Assembly (NCBI RefSeq): GCF_016595505.1
Contig: NZ_JAENIL010000009.1
Span: 1 to 64,000 of the forward strand
DNA: 64,000 nt
From: Pelagicoccus mobilis
Lineage (GTDB): Bacteria; Verrucomicrobiota; Verrucomicrobiia; Opitutales; Opitutaceae
Direction: 5' to 3'
Below, piece after piece: positions 27,901 to 35,975 of the stretch; position 1 is the first letter of the stretch; each line of letters begins with the position of its first letter. The notes beneath the pieces are model-generated. The model did no database searches. It worked only from the letters and a program-made list of their open reading frames with translations, and was not told the DNA's origin. Made by a program: the position numbers and the translations under genes.

Positions 27901-28859
27901 TCATCGATCCAGATAGCGGCATTCCACAATGGACACACGACGAGGAAGACATGCAGTGGTTCCAAGCCACCAACGTTAACACCACTCGCGACTCCGTTTC
28001 AGAAGGTTGGGAATTCAGCGCTAACTGGAATCCAAATCGCAACTTCCGTCTCGCAGGTAACGTTTCCAAGCTCGAGAACGCAATCGACAACGTTCACAGC
28101 CAAACGCTCGAATACGTTAGCAAGCGTGCCCCCTACTGGAACCAGTTCTTCGACAAGGGTTACCACACAAACGGTCACAACGACGCTTCCAAGTACTACG
28201 TTCGCCCAGAAGACGCTGACGAGATCACTCCAGAAAACGGACTCCAAGTCTGGGAAGGCGAGATCTCTGACCTACCGTACAACAGCTACATCGTAGACAA
28301 CGAAAACGGCATCCCTCAGCCAAGCTCGCTCATCTCAGCCAAGTTCTACTCCGCTTTCGGACGCGACGTAATGACAGCGCTGCAACAGCAAGGGATCTCC
28401 AATCACGGTATCTCCGAGTACAACGCCCGCCTCACAGCGAACTACAGCTTCCACGACGGTTTCATGAAGGGCTTCTCCTTCGGAACGAACCTTCGCTGGG
28501 AAAGCGGCAAGGCCCTCGGCTACAACGTCATCGAAGTACCAGACAGCGATCTCCCAGCAGACTTCCCTGTCACAGACAGCAACGGTAACGGCCAAAACGA
28601 CCCAGACGAGTACCTCGTGGTTCGCAAGGACACCGACAACCCAATCGAGGGCGATTCCCACGTCACTGGCGGCATCATGGTCAACTACCGTGGCAAGCTC
28701 AGCGGCGACAAGATCGACTGGCGTATCCAGTTGAACGTAGACAACCTCTTCAGACAAGGTGACGACTTCCGCATCACCCGCGTCAACGCAGATGGCAGCT
28801 ACGTTTACGGCCTCAACCGCCCAACTACCTACAAGCTAACCAACTCCTTCTCTTTCTAG
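24909..28859 (+). CDS. Large TonB-dependent outer-membrane receptor
   Basis: Outer-membrane active transporter of 1316 residues, among the larger family members. Signal peptide ~1-26 (LVALSLAATSPWAYMSAQ), then the DEIFELSPFTVTSEGDDGYR signature (~35-54) and plug domain (SRLNTQLKDVAASVTVLTDAFMDDLG, then RVRGLGRATQSANYLKVRG and RTEFLRGPNSLLFGLGLPGGVVNY). A long barrel ends in the aromatic TNSFSF. Extra length over the 11.6-14.9 kb paralogue lies in extracellular-loop-like Gly/Asp/Asn-rich stretches (~280-420). It is a single-gene unit with its own terminator (28883-28914) and a long upstream region. No SusD. It likely takes up a different or larger oligosaccharide than the first receptor. Confidence 0.97.
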   Translation: MNKIPTRSLVALSLAATSPWAYMSAQSNELAEDDEIFELSPFTVTSEGDDGYRATSTTAGSRLNTQLKDVAASVTVLTDAFMDDLGADDLDTALSMVAGVETDLTTETQAVSSPGGGGYIGGDFDDPNARESSVRVRGLGRATQSANYLKVRGPMDRYNMERTEFLRGPNSLLFGLGLPGGVVNYTTKKAHLSREINKVDFSVDNFGSRRVQVDFNRALIEDKLAVRFAGAVSDQRYMSESAENLDRKAYVTFKYKPFEKTTIDAYFETTSATGRKPNYRLPQDNVSHWLDAWNNAGDQLAALQASDPDTYGSMSLDEFRERNFIHDASWPYDSNGKPVATGDYVYDERLKTNPDGTPQEFNGQWIRHMDGRDRAFTGYYSGDASYSGGDWLVPWSPAGEGYTSMYGTITPTGGQPTNGSGGKVQPRSRLRFARSGNPYENRDGSSFADPQVMDEGIFPFMDEELSTLPGNYRDVKSKKLGFNFEQKVNEDLYLSFAYLKEEYNQDQNFGPLAQTQAISLDVNRYLPGAIQNPGLFYGAPYIKDLKNADGTTSALTGGGTIRPTLEQAVIQAQEVIDHINAGGTLRQVKAKADKTPDELAEIVANNMLFLEQVANREENPNFLRPFFHGRHISGHEDFESEAGLIQANYDLDFTEKSDRLGFLGKHRLTGFASKSEETRLYWRASDVAVYNEDLAKTGPNEQHSANRWYWPIFYIGDAVAPGDTSLNITGLPSTTRPHLNNPVGHHYFSNKNTHRGEWLTSEDGLDIRPGIINKTLTFTGLEQSGYGGSLQSFFWNNRIVTTLGWREDEVKSITYLRPEDPTPKWDYEHDGDERSDWDTSLINEQSTVENTKDLTTTSVVFHATPWLRAFYNESENFDLTSPSVDGFGRSIPNQGGETTEYGIGMTLFENRLDLKLNHFETAQVNERMGHLVWDRLKGYERQVLGLLTTLDKKFMNGDPTEFNIEDWERVSGIDDAGNLLVERNGYRIPELDDDGNQIIDPDSGIPQWTHDEEDMQWFQATNVNTTRDSVSEGWEFSANWNPNRNFRLAGNVSKLENAIDNVHSQTLEYVSKRAPYWNQFFDKGYHTNGHNDASKYYVRPEDADEITPENGLQVWEGEISDLPYNSYIVDNENGIPQPSSLISAKFYSAFGRDVMTALQQQGISNHGISEYNARLTANYSFHDGFMKGFSFGTNLRWESGKALGYNVIEVPDSDLPADFPVTDSNGNGQNDPDEYLVVRKDTDNPIEGDSHVTGGIMVNYRGKLSGDKIDWRIQLNVDNLFRQGDDFRITRVNADGSYVYGLNRPTTYKLTNSFSF

Positions 28860-28882
28860 GTTCAAGTTAGTTTAACTTTCCA

Positions 28883-28916
28883 AGCCTTCGCTCTGCAAGG
28901 AGCGAAGGCTTTTTCG
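28883..28916 (+). terminator. Rho-independent terminator after TonB receptor
   Basis: An 11-bp perfect stem (AGCCTTCGCTC / GAGCGAAGGCT) with loop TGCAAG is followed by TTTT, 23 nt after the receptor stop codon. Confidence 0.93.
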
Positions 28917-28981
28917 TATCTAGAAACACAGGACATATTCGTCGTACCACGCCTAGAGTCGTGCCATGCAAGCGGCATGCC

Positions 28982-29056
28982 GTAGCGCGGAGCTTTAGCC
29001 CGCGTCGCTGCTGCATCATCAATACGCGTCGGCCGCGGGCTAAAGCACCGCGCTAC
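28982..29056. repeat. BIME of REP class B, copy 1; provides a stop codon
   Basis: Plus unit: GTAG, CGCGG, 9-nt loop, CCGCG (28982-29004). Minus unit: the inverted copy ending in CTAC (29034-29056). Total 75 bp; a second 75-bp copy is at 32660-32734. The GTAG foot of the minus unit contains the TAG stop of the LacI gene (29053-29055), so that protein ends at the repeat boundary. Confidence 0.88.
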
Positions 29057-30096
29057 TTCCTCGGGGGAGCTGTCGCGCCATCCACCCAAACGCCTTCGAC
29101 CAACGTTCTGAGTGGCGTATCCGGAATTCCATACTCAAAGTGGCTCAACAAAGAATCCACTTTGTTCGCGGCAGCCTTGCCGATCAGTTCCGAGCATTGG
29201 CTGATTCCTGCGTGGCTACCATCGAGATCGATCAGGTTGAGTTCGGCGAACGCGAGGTCCTCTCCAACGCGAATTCCTTTGTCCTTAGCCCACTCTGTTA
29301 GTTTTTCGCTGGAGTCCCCGCTAATGATGATCGCATCAGGGTTCCACTTATCTAGCCATTTTTCGTAACCCTCGATGGAAAACTCCTTGTACATGTGCGG
29401 AGCTACGAATCCATCGCCTTCAAGCGTCGGATTCATGCTCAAGAACCCTCCGGAAAACGAACCTGCCACTCGGCCATCGACATGAGCATTCATCACTAAA
29501 CCAATTCTCTCGTATCCAAGATTCTGCAAGCTCCGGTACGCCAAGCGAATCGAACGAAGTTGATGGTTCGAAACCATGTTCAAAACCGGTTCTCGCAAGG
29601 TGTACCCCAAGGTCACAGCCGCAAAATCGGAAAAATCGAAATCAATACTGGTATGGAAGTTTTGCTGAGGCGGGAGAATCAAACCGCGAATTCCCCGAGC
29701 CAAGAGAATCTGGCGAAAACGCTGCGCAGAAACCTCAGGGTCGCCCAACCAAAAATCGTAGAGCTGGTAACCAAGCTTTTTCGCCTGTTCCGCCGCGCCC
29801 TTTCGGTAAAGCTGGTTCATGCGATGGACCTTCCACCCCTCCTTCGTATCGAAATTTGTCACCCACGCCAAACCCGCGACGATCTTCTCGGACTTCGATT
29901 GCGAACGGTAGAGAGATAAGGCGAAGAGATTTGGATCAGGAACGTAGCCAAGCTCCTCAGCCTTTTTCTTGATCGCATCACGGGTTTTCTTCGCAACTCG
30001 AGTATCCCCCTTCAAAGCGATGGATACCGTCGATTGGCTCAAGCCTAAGGCACGAGCAATTTCTGCTTGGTTGATACGCGAGTGACCCGGTTTCAC
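29053..30096 (-). CDS. LacI-family transcriptional regulator
   Basis: Sugar-responsive repressor/activator of 347 residues. The HTH lies at ~8-35 (INQAEIARALGLSQSTVSIALKGDTRV) with the usual hinge GYVPDP near 52-57. A periplasmic-binding-protein-like ligand domain follows (LILPPQQNFHTSIDF, PDAIIISGDSSEKL, AFAELNLIDLDGSHAGISQ). It is convergent with the large TonB receptor and divergent from the BNR_4 gene at 30.3 kb, the most obvious target. Its last codon abuts a REP element that supplies the stop. It is less related to the two other LacI proteins of this window than they are to each other. Confidence 0.95.
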   Translation of the reverse strand: MKPGHSRINQAEIARALGLSQSTVSIALKGDTRVAKKTRDAIKKKAEELGYVPDPNLFALSLYRSQSKSEKIVAGLAWVTNFDTKEGWKVHRMNQLYRKGAAEQAKKLGYQLYDFWLGDPEVSAQRFRQILLARGIRGLILPPQQNFHTSIDFDFSDFAAVTLGYTLREPVLNMVSNHQLRSIRLAYRSLQNLGYERIGLVMNAHVDGRVAGSFSGGFLSMNPTLEGDGFVAPHMYKEFSIEGYEKWLDKWNPDAIIISGDSSEKLTEWAKDKGIRVGEDLAFAELNLIDLDGSHAGISQCSELIGKAAANKVDSLLSHFEYGIPDTPLRTLVEGVWVDGATAPPRK

Positions 30097-30183
30097 ACCA
30101 TCAACACTTATCCAGCTTAGCTCTGGGTCAAGCTTTCAGGGAAGATACCCACTTCGCCGATTCCTGAAGGAGCTAATTGATTC

Positions 30184-30192
30184 AATACAAAT
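30184..30192 (+). promoter_or_regulatory. AATACAAAT half-site in LacI/BNR_4 divergent region
   Basis: Resembles the right half of the 11534-11549 palindrome and lies in the 252-bp region between the divergent LacI and BNR_4 genes. Candidate operator only. Confidence 0.22.
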
Positions 30193-30348
30193 GGATTAAG
30201 TCGAACGGAACTTAGAGGGCCGATTCCATTTTCTCCGAACGCCAATCCCCTGATTTCCCCATCCCAGCTACGCTAACAGCCAGCTGCGAAATCCGTACAA
30301 AACTTCAAGTACCACGGATCGCGAAAACCGAATTCTCAATCGACTCTC

Positions 30349-32421
30349 ATGCTAAGCCGCCCCCATCTAATCGCTTTCGCAACAACCTGCTTTTCTGCAC
30401 TGTTCTCGCCGTTACACGCCCTCGAGGTGTTTCAAATCGGCGACTCGCTCATCGACGAGCAAGCCCTCAACTTCCCCGCCGACGAAACCCCATCCCCCTA
30501 CGGATCCACCAAGTTCGGCACCACCATCAACGGCAGGACGCACCAGCAGTGGCCACTGCAAAGCTTCAACGGCTACCAGTACGCCACCTACTACGATCAC
30601 GAGCGCCACATCTGTGTGGCCCGTCGCAAACTTCCCTCGGGGGAGTGGCAGGTCATCCGTTTCACAGACTACAAAATCGAGAACAACGACAGCCACAACG
30701 TAGCTGTCATCGGTATTGCAGAAGGTGACGGATCGATCCACCTCACCTACGACCACCACAAATCCGACCTCAACTACCGATACACCGCCCCCGGCGTCGC
30801 CACCCACCCCGATCAAGTCGATTGGAACGCCTCCTTATTCTCGGCGAATACCGACACCCTCGGCCCCCTCGGCAAGATCGAAGACTTCACCTACCCGCGC
30901 TTCGTTCCCATGCCCAACGGTAACCTCATGCTCTACTTCCGCTACTGGACCTCCGGCAATGGCGACAGCATGATTCGTGAGTACGATGCCACTACACACC
31001 AATGGACCACCGGACTTGGGAAATTTATCGCCCGCGACAAAGGGAACTACACTTGGGACCACAACGGGGACAACCAGATCGCAACCGACCGCAGCGAAAC
31101 CAGCCCCTTTCGCTACGCCTACATCAATGCCATTAGCTACGGCGGCACTCGTCTCCATGTATCCTGGATCTGGCGCGACGTCTTCACAAAGACTTCGATG
31201 ACCAACAACCACGATCTCTGCTACGCTTACAGCGATGACAATGGTCGTACCTGGCACAATAACGACGGTCAACAAGTCGCGATCACAGGCACCGACTCGA
31301 AGGACACAGTCATCACGATCGACACTCCCGGCATCACCGTCGTCCCCATTGCCCCCGGTCAAAACGCAATTAACCAGTGCACGCACTACGCCTATCCCGA
31401 TGGATCCATCCACACGATGATGAGACACTATGTATCCGGTACAACGGATACTCGTTACCATCATCATTGGAGAGACACGAACGGAGACTGGCATAGCAAC
31501 GCCCTAGCCTTCACAGGCAGTCGCCCTTCCCTCATCGGCGACTCCGATAAAAACCTCTACTTGGTCTATACCAACAATAACCAAACACACATCGCTCACG
31601 GAGTTCCCAACCAAGACAAAACCGCTTGGACCTGGAGCAGAGTTTTCACCCAGAACAATTTCAAGGATGGGGGCGAAGGCGTCATCGACTTCAGCCGTTG
31701 GCAACAGGAACAAATCCTCTCTACCTACGCTCAAGGATCTAGTCCCAATAGCGAAGAAACACCCACCGCCCTTCATGTGATCGACTACAAAATCTCCGAG
31801 GCCTTCATCGATGCTTCCATTGATCCACAAACCAAAGATCTAACCGTCTCTTGGCTCTCAAATGACCAGCGCCTGCAACGTCAAACAGGTGAGCTGTTGG
31901 AGGAAAATTGGGAGTTTCTATCCGAGGAAATCCAAAGCCCCATCACCCTGTCGAAAGCGGCAGCCTTCACTCCCTCATTTTTTCGCCTCGCGACTCCACC
32001 CGCTCCCGCTGTCTTCAAGCGATTCGATTGGGACGACGGCGAAGAGAACATGTTCACCAAAGACCTCGATTCCAGTATCTCAAACGGAATTTTGAAACTC
32101 ACAATGACCGCAGATCGCAAGGATCCCTACATTCGCATGAACGAAGGATCCGTCAACGCGGACCAATACTCCCACATCCGAGTCAAGGCTCGTAACCAAA
32201 CTTCCAGTACAAACTGGCTCCTCTACTTTTCTCCCGAAGGAGGCGGCGAAGCTGGTAACGGAGTTCAGATGAACCCCACCGCTAACAGCGACTGGCATAC
32301 CTTCGAGATCGACATGCGCTCAGATCCTGACTGGAAAGGCCAGATCAACACCATCCGCATCGACTTCAGCAACAACATAGAAGGCACCGTAGAAATCGAC
32401 TACATCGAAATCTATAAATAG
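30349..32421 (+). CDS. Secreted BNR_4 beta-propeller with C-terminal beta-sandwich, candidate ulvan-lyase-like enzyme
   Basis: Secreted protein of 690 residues. Signal peptide ~1-24 (LIAFATTCFSALFSPLHA). Propeller residues ~30-500 carry D114-S-H116-N and, 20-21 residues on, Y-D-H136-H137, then LNYRY; an Asp-box SDDNGRTW is at 295-302. The paired histidines with ~20-residue spacing are what I recall for PL24/PL25 ulvan lyases; residue equivalence is untested. Residues ~535-690 form a separate beta-sandwich (FDWDDGEENMFTKDL...HIRVKARNQTSSTNWLLYFSPEGGG), probably carbohydrate-binding. It is divergent from a LacI gene, its likely regulator. The stop codon TAG is part of a class A REP. It could instead be a non-lyase BNR hydrolase. 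Confidence 0.8.
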   Translation: MLSRPHLIAFATTCFSALFSPLHALEVFQIGDSLIDEQALNFPADETPSPYGSTKFGTTINGRTHQQWPLQSFNGYQYATYYDHERHICVARRKLPSGEWQVIRFTDYKIENNDSHNVAVIGIAEGDGSIHLTYDHHKSDLNYRYTAPGVATHPDQVDWNASLFSANTDTLGPLGKIEDFTYPRFVPMPNGNLMLYFRYWTSGNGDSMIREYDATTHQWTTGLGKFIARDKGNYTWDHNGDNQIATDRSETSPFRYAYINAISYGGTRLHVSWIWRDVFTKTSMTNNHDLCYAYSDDNGRTWHNNDGQQVAITGTDSKDTVITIDTPGITVVPIAPGQNAINQCTHYAYPDGSIHTMMRHYVSGTTDTRYHHHWRDTNGDWHSNALAFTGSRPSLIGDSDKNLYLVYTNNNQTHIAHGVPNQDKTAWTWSRVFTQNNFKDGGEGVIDFSRWQQEQILSTYAQGSSPNSEETPTALHVIDYKISEAFIDASIDPQTKDLTVSWLSNDQRLQRQTGELLEENWEFLSEEIQSPITLSKAAAFTPSFFRLATPPAPAVFKRFDWDDGEENMFTKDLDSSISNGILKLTMTADRKDPYIRMNEGSVNADQYSHIRVKARNQTSSTNWLLYFSPEGGGEAGNGVQMNPTANSDWHTFEIDMRSDPDWKGQINTIRIDFSNNIEGTVEIDYIEIYK

Positions 32422-32444
32422 GAGGGCAACGCTCCGTCGTTGCC
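32421..32444 (+). repeat. REP class A, copy 2, with compensatory stem change
   Basis: GGAG, then stem GGCAACG, loop CTCCGT, stem CGTTGCC. Relative to copies 1 and 4 (GGCAATG/CATTGCC) one pair changes from T-A to C-G on both sides, direct evidence that the hairpin is maintained. Its first G is the last base of the TAG stop of the preceding BNR_4 gene. Confidence 0.85.
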
Positions 32445-32659
32445 ACCTGCCCAGCAGAAAACCAAACCAACCACTTCTGCAGCATGATAAAACCTCCGAT
32501 TCGATCATGCTCACCAGAAGTGATCATCTAGGCCAAAGGCCGTATCATCATCCAAACAAAAATTACCGCCTCAAATTCTGCAAATCATCACTCCTCTTTG
32601 CGAACGGTATCAGAATAGTAAACACGCGTGACCTTCAATTGCCGCGTCATGCATACGAC

Positions 32660-32734
32660 GTAGCGCGGAGCTTTAGCCCGCGTCGCTGCTGCGGCATCAA
32701 TACTCCTTGGCCGCGGGCTAAAGCACCGCGCTAC
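32660..32734. repeat. BIME of REP class B, copy 2
   Basis: Second copy of the 75-bp inverted pair at 28982-29056, with identical outer arms (GTAG, CGCGG ... CCGCG) and a diverged centre. It lies in the convergent gap between the BNR_4 and esterase genes, 18 nt from the esterase stop. The rest of this 331-bp gap (32422-32752) holds the class A REP and no gene. Confidence 0.88.
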
Positions 32735-32752
32735 GCCCCCCGTTCTCAAAGA

Positions 32753-34318
32753 CTACTTCTCCCCAGTCACTGGAGCCCAATCGTCCGTACGGAAAGGCGA
32801 CGCTGGAAAACCGTTTTCGTTGGCTAGATTACAGCCGACGGGATTATCCGCCCACGCATAGCGAACCGCCAAAGGGAATTGCACAGCGTCAGAGCGAACG
32901 ACAACCGTATCACCTACGATCTTTGCTTCCGCTTCAACGAAGCGACGATCCGAGCCCGCTATGGCGAAGGTCTTCAACTCCGCTCCATCTTGGGATGCCA
33001 GTCCGGAACCAATGTCATCAAACTTTAGGACTATCGTGTCACCGACAGTCTCCATCGATCTGTAGAGCGGACCACCAGCGACGATGTCACGCCCATAGGT
33101 TTTGGCCAGGGCCTGTTGCGCCAGTCGTTTGCCGATGTCCTGCTTGTTTTTCGGGTGAATGTCTTTCTCCTCACCTACATCGATTCCAACCGCAATGCCC
33201 GTATCCGGCACCTCCGCCTGAAACTTCAGGAAGCTCTCCCGAATCCACGACCAGCCCGTATCTTCGACCGGCTCAACCTGAGGAGCTTTAAAGTTAACCA
33301 ACTGGACCGCATAGAAGGGAAAACGATCTCCCCAGTCCGAACGCCACCCGTCCACCATGTTCTCCAGCAGATCGCGATAGAGCACTGCGTCTTCAATAGA
33401 GTGTGCGTTGGCTTCGCCTTGATACCAAATAGCACCACGCATACCGAAGGGAACCAACGGGTAAATCATAGCATTGTACAAATTTCCTGGATACCTTTGA
33501 CTTTTATGCGGATGGATACGCTTTCTCGGTCTCCGCGGAGCGCTCTTACCATCCTCTTTCGCCTTTTTAACATTAGCCTTCCAATCTTCCAATACACGAG
33601 CGAAGCGTTTCTCCTCAGCCGCTTCATCAAAACGCTCCGCTTGAGAATCCATCGTAGCCTTCAACTCCATGATTCCAGAGTACTGCTGCAAAGAAGATAA
33701 TGAGCTCCAAGATCGGATCGGCGTCCCGCCCCAACAGGAACGAATCAACCCGATCGGGACATCCAGGTCCTCATGAAGCTTACGCCCGAAGAAATATGCA
33801 GTAGCTGAAAATTCGCCTACGTTATCAGGAGAACAGACCTCCCACGATCCGGTGCAATCAGCCTGCGGTTCGGTATTCGCCGTTAGATCCGTCAAGAACA
33901 TGCGGATACGCGGATAATTAGCCGCCGCCTTTTCCTCCTCGAAATTATTCGCTGACTTGACCGGCCACTGCATGTTCGACTGCCCGGAACAAAGCCAAAC
34001 CTCGCCCACCAACACGTCTTTCACCAATACTGCGTCCGCACCCGAGGTCACTTTCATGGTACGAGCCTCGGCTGAGGTCTTCATTCTTTTAAGACGGAGC
34101 ATAAACGACCCGTCGTCCTTCGCCTTGGTCTTCCGCCTTTGACCGCCAAAGGATACCTTTACTTCCGCACCTGCATCCGCCCAACCCCACACGGCAATCT
34201 TCTGCTCGCGTTGCAGAACCATCCCATCGGAAAAAAGTCTCGCCAGCCTCAACTCGGCGAAACTCGAAGAACCCAATGCTAGTCCTAGCAACAGCACTAC
34301 AAGTCTACGTACATTCAT
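32753..34318 (-). CDS. Secreted sialate-O-acetylesterase-type SGNH esterase
   Basis: SGNH-fold carbohydrate esterase expected to remove acetyl or related groups from glycans before other enzymes act. The ATG at 34318 begins a signal peptide (NVRRLVVLLLGLALGSSSFAE) and is preferred over the frame start at 34420; the product is about 521 residues. The catalytic Ser is in VWLCSGQSNMQWPV, with supporting SASA motifs GAIWYQGEANA and an N-terminal beta domain (LFSDGMVLQREQKIAVWGWADAG). The catalytic His/Asp should lie in the GIDVGEEKDIHPKNK region. It follows a Tat-type sulfatase by ~115 nt on the same strand, so co-transcription is likely. Despite the family name, sialic acid is not necessarily the substrate. 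Confidence 0.93.
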   Translation of the reverse strand: MNVRRLVVLLLGLALGSSSFAELRLARLFSDGMVLQREQKIAVWGWADAGAEVKVSFGGQRRKTKAKDDGSFMLRLKRMKTSAEARTMKVTSGADAVLVKDVLVGEVWLCSGQSNMQWPVKSANNFEEEKAAANYPRIRMFLTDLTANTEPQADCTGSWEVCSPDNVGEFSATAYFFGRKLHEDLDVPIGLIRSCWGGTPIRSWSSLSSLQQYSGIMELKATMDSQAERFDEAAEEKRFARVLEDWKANVKKAKEDGKSAPRRPRKRIHPHKSQRYPGNLYNAMIYPLVPFGMRGAIWYQGEANAHSIEDAVLYRDLLENMVDGWRSDWGDRFPFYAVQLVNFKAPQVEPVEDTGWSWIRESFLKFQAEVPDTGIAVGIDVGEEKDIHPKNKQDIGKRLAQQALAKTYGRDIVAGGPLYRSMETVGDTIVLKFDDIGSGLASQDGAELKTFAIAGSDRRFVEAEAKIVGDTVVVRSDAVQFPLAVRYAWADNPVGCNLANENGFPASPFRTDDWAPVTGEK

Positions 34319-34432
34319 AATTTCTACCTGATTCTCTAGAAACCCCGTCTCCCGCTTAGCGATCAATAGACAACTATCGATGGATGCGGTTGAGGAAGAC
34401 AGAATAAAGTCTTGGGACATTTAATCTCCGGC

Positions 34433-35842
34433 CTATGCCGAAGCGTCCTGCTTGCTCTTGCTTAAGATCGTTTTCGCCTCGTTGGGGTCCAGCTTGGTCG
34501 TGGTGAGCGAATAAAACGGGTCGTCGTTCTCCTTGATCCACCGGTCCAACCGCTTCCGCAAGCGACGCTTTACCTTCGCATGCTTCGGGTCCTTGGCCAG
34601 ATTCTCGATTTCCTCCGGATCGCCCTTTAGGTCGTAGAGCTCTTCCCCCCAGTCCGTATAGAGATTGTACTTCCATCCTTCCCAACGAATGCTTCGAATC
34701 GGACTCACCCAAGTCTGCTTGCCGTAATATTGCCCAATGACGTAATCCCGCTCCGGTACGTCTTTCGAGCCATTCACAATCGAAGCCGCCGATTGCCCTT
34801 GGCAATCAGGCACCTTCGCCCCGGCAAGTTCCATCAAAGTCGGGACCGTATCCACATTGACCCAGTTATAGTCCGTCCGCTTGGGTCCCGAGCTTCCCGG
34901 TACCCGGATCGACATAGGAATCCGCATCATATGCTCATACATGAACGGCCCCTTAAAAACGAGGCGGTGAAACGTATCCATATCTCCATGATCCGAAGTG
35001 TTTACGATGATCGTATTCTCCCAAAGCCCGAGTTCCTTCAGTTTCGCCACAACACGCCCCACGTGGTCATCATAGAGTTTCACCTTCTGGCGGTAGAAGT
35101 CGCGATAGCCTTTCCAATCGTCTTCATCCCCACCCACGATAAACGAGCCTTGGTTCAACTCCATAAACTCGCGATGGACCGGCGGCACCGATTCGAAATC
35201 CTGTTTTGCCCACGACTCAGGCAAATCCACATCATCGATCTTCACCTTACTCTCTCCGGGCTTGTAGTAATAAATGTCGTGAGGATCCAAATACATTAAA
35301 AAGAGGGCGAAAGGTTTATCATCCTCTGCACGCCGTTCCAGGAAATCGACCCCGAGTTCAGTTGTCTTCGGATCCGGCCCCTTTTTCCGTTCCTCGTCCC
35401 AACCGGCATTGCCATCCACGTTGTGCCCCAGATGCCATTTCCCAAACAAAGCAGTCGTGTAGCCGGCTTCCTGCAGATGACTGCCAATAGTTGGCAACTT
35501 CAAATCAGTGCCGCCCGAGGCACCGTGATTGTTCATCATCTCCGTTCGATGGGGATAGAACCCCGTCAGCATCGAAGAACGGCTGGGCGAGCACTGAGGC
35601 GTCGTACAGAATGCATTCTCGAACACCGTCGACTCAGCCGAAAGCGCATCCTGGTGAGGCGTATCGAAAAAGGGATCCACAGAGCCTTGAGCCTGCCAAT
35701 GCTGCTGATCCGAACACAGATACAAGATGTTGTATTTTTTCCTAGGATTCGCGGCCTGAGCCTCAGAGATGAGTTTTGGCACCGTCAACGCGCCTACCAC
35801 TGCGCTGGTTGATTGAATAAAGGTACGTCGTGTTTGCTTCAT
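34433..35842 (-). CDS. Sulfatase with Tat-like signal peptide
   Basis: S1-type sulfatase of 469 residues. The N-terminus MKQTRRTFIQSTSAVVGALT has a twin-arginine pattern followed by a mildly hydrophobic stretch and an A-x-A-like site (~28-31), suggesting folded export to the periplasm. The formylglycine motif is C84-S-P-S-R88 followed by SSMLTGFYPHRTEM; metal residues include D45 in CSDQQHW and the NTSDHGD stretch near residue 285. The C-terminal subdomain has LYDLKGDPEEIENLAKDP, typical of sulfatases. It is downstream of the other sulfatase and GH42, upstream of the esterase on the same strand. Tat export with a Cys-type motif raises the question of where formylglycine is formed, presumably before export. 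Confidence 0.95.
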   Translation of the reverse strand: MKQTRRTFIQSTSAVVGALTVPKLISEAQAANPRKKYNILYLCSDQQHWQAQGSVDPFFDTPHQDALSAESTVFENAFCTTPQCSPSRSSMLTGFYPHRTEMMNNHGASGGTDLKLPTIGSHLQEAGYTTALFGKWHLGHNVDGNAGWDEERKKGPDPKTTELGVDFLERRAEDDKPFALFLMYLDPHDIYYYKPGESKVKIDDVDLPESWAKQDFESVPPVHREFMELNQGSFIVGGDEDDWKGYRDFYRQKVKLYDDHVGRVVAKLKELGLWENTIIVNTSDHGDMDTFHRLVFKGPFMYEHMMRIPMSIRVPGSSGPKRTDYNWVNVDTVPTLMELAGAKVPDCQGQSAASIVNGSKDVPERDYVIGQYYGKQTWVSPIRSIRWEGWKYNLYTDWGEELYDLKGDPEEIENLAKDPKHAKVKRRLRKRLDRWIKENDDPFYSLTTTKLDPNEAKTILSKSKQDASA

Positions 35843-35975
35843 GTGAATCGCAAGAGCTTCTAGAGATCGAGCAGGAAAAGGGGGGAATAATTGAGACTCT
35901 CCATCTAGCGTCTAGATTTGAGAACGCAACCCCTTGCTTAAGTTCGAGCCAGTTTTGGAAGAGACCATTCTCGCC

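Noticed and set aside
30835-31494. 219-codon minus frame inside the BNR_4 gene
   Set aside because: Val/Gly-rich translation typical of an antisense shadow; the plus-strand protein is coherent.
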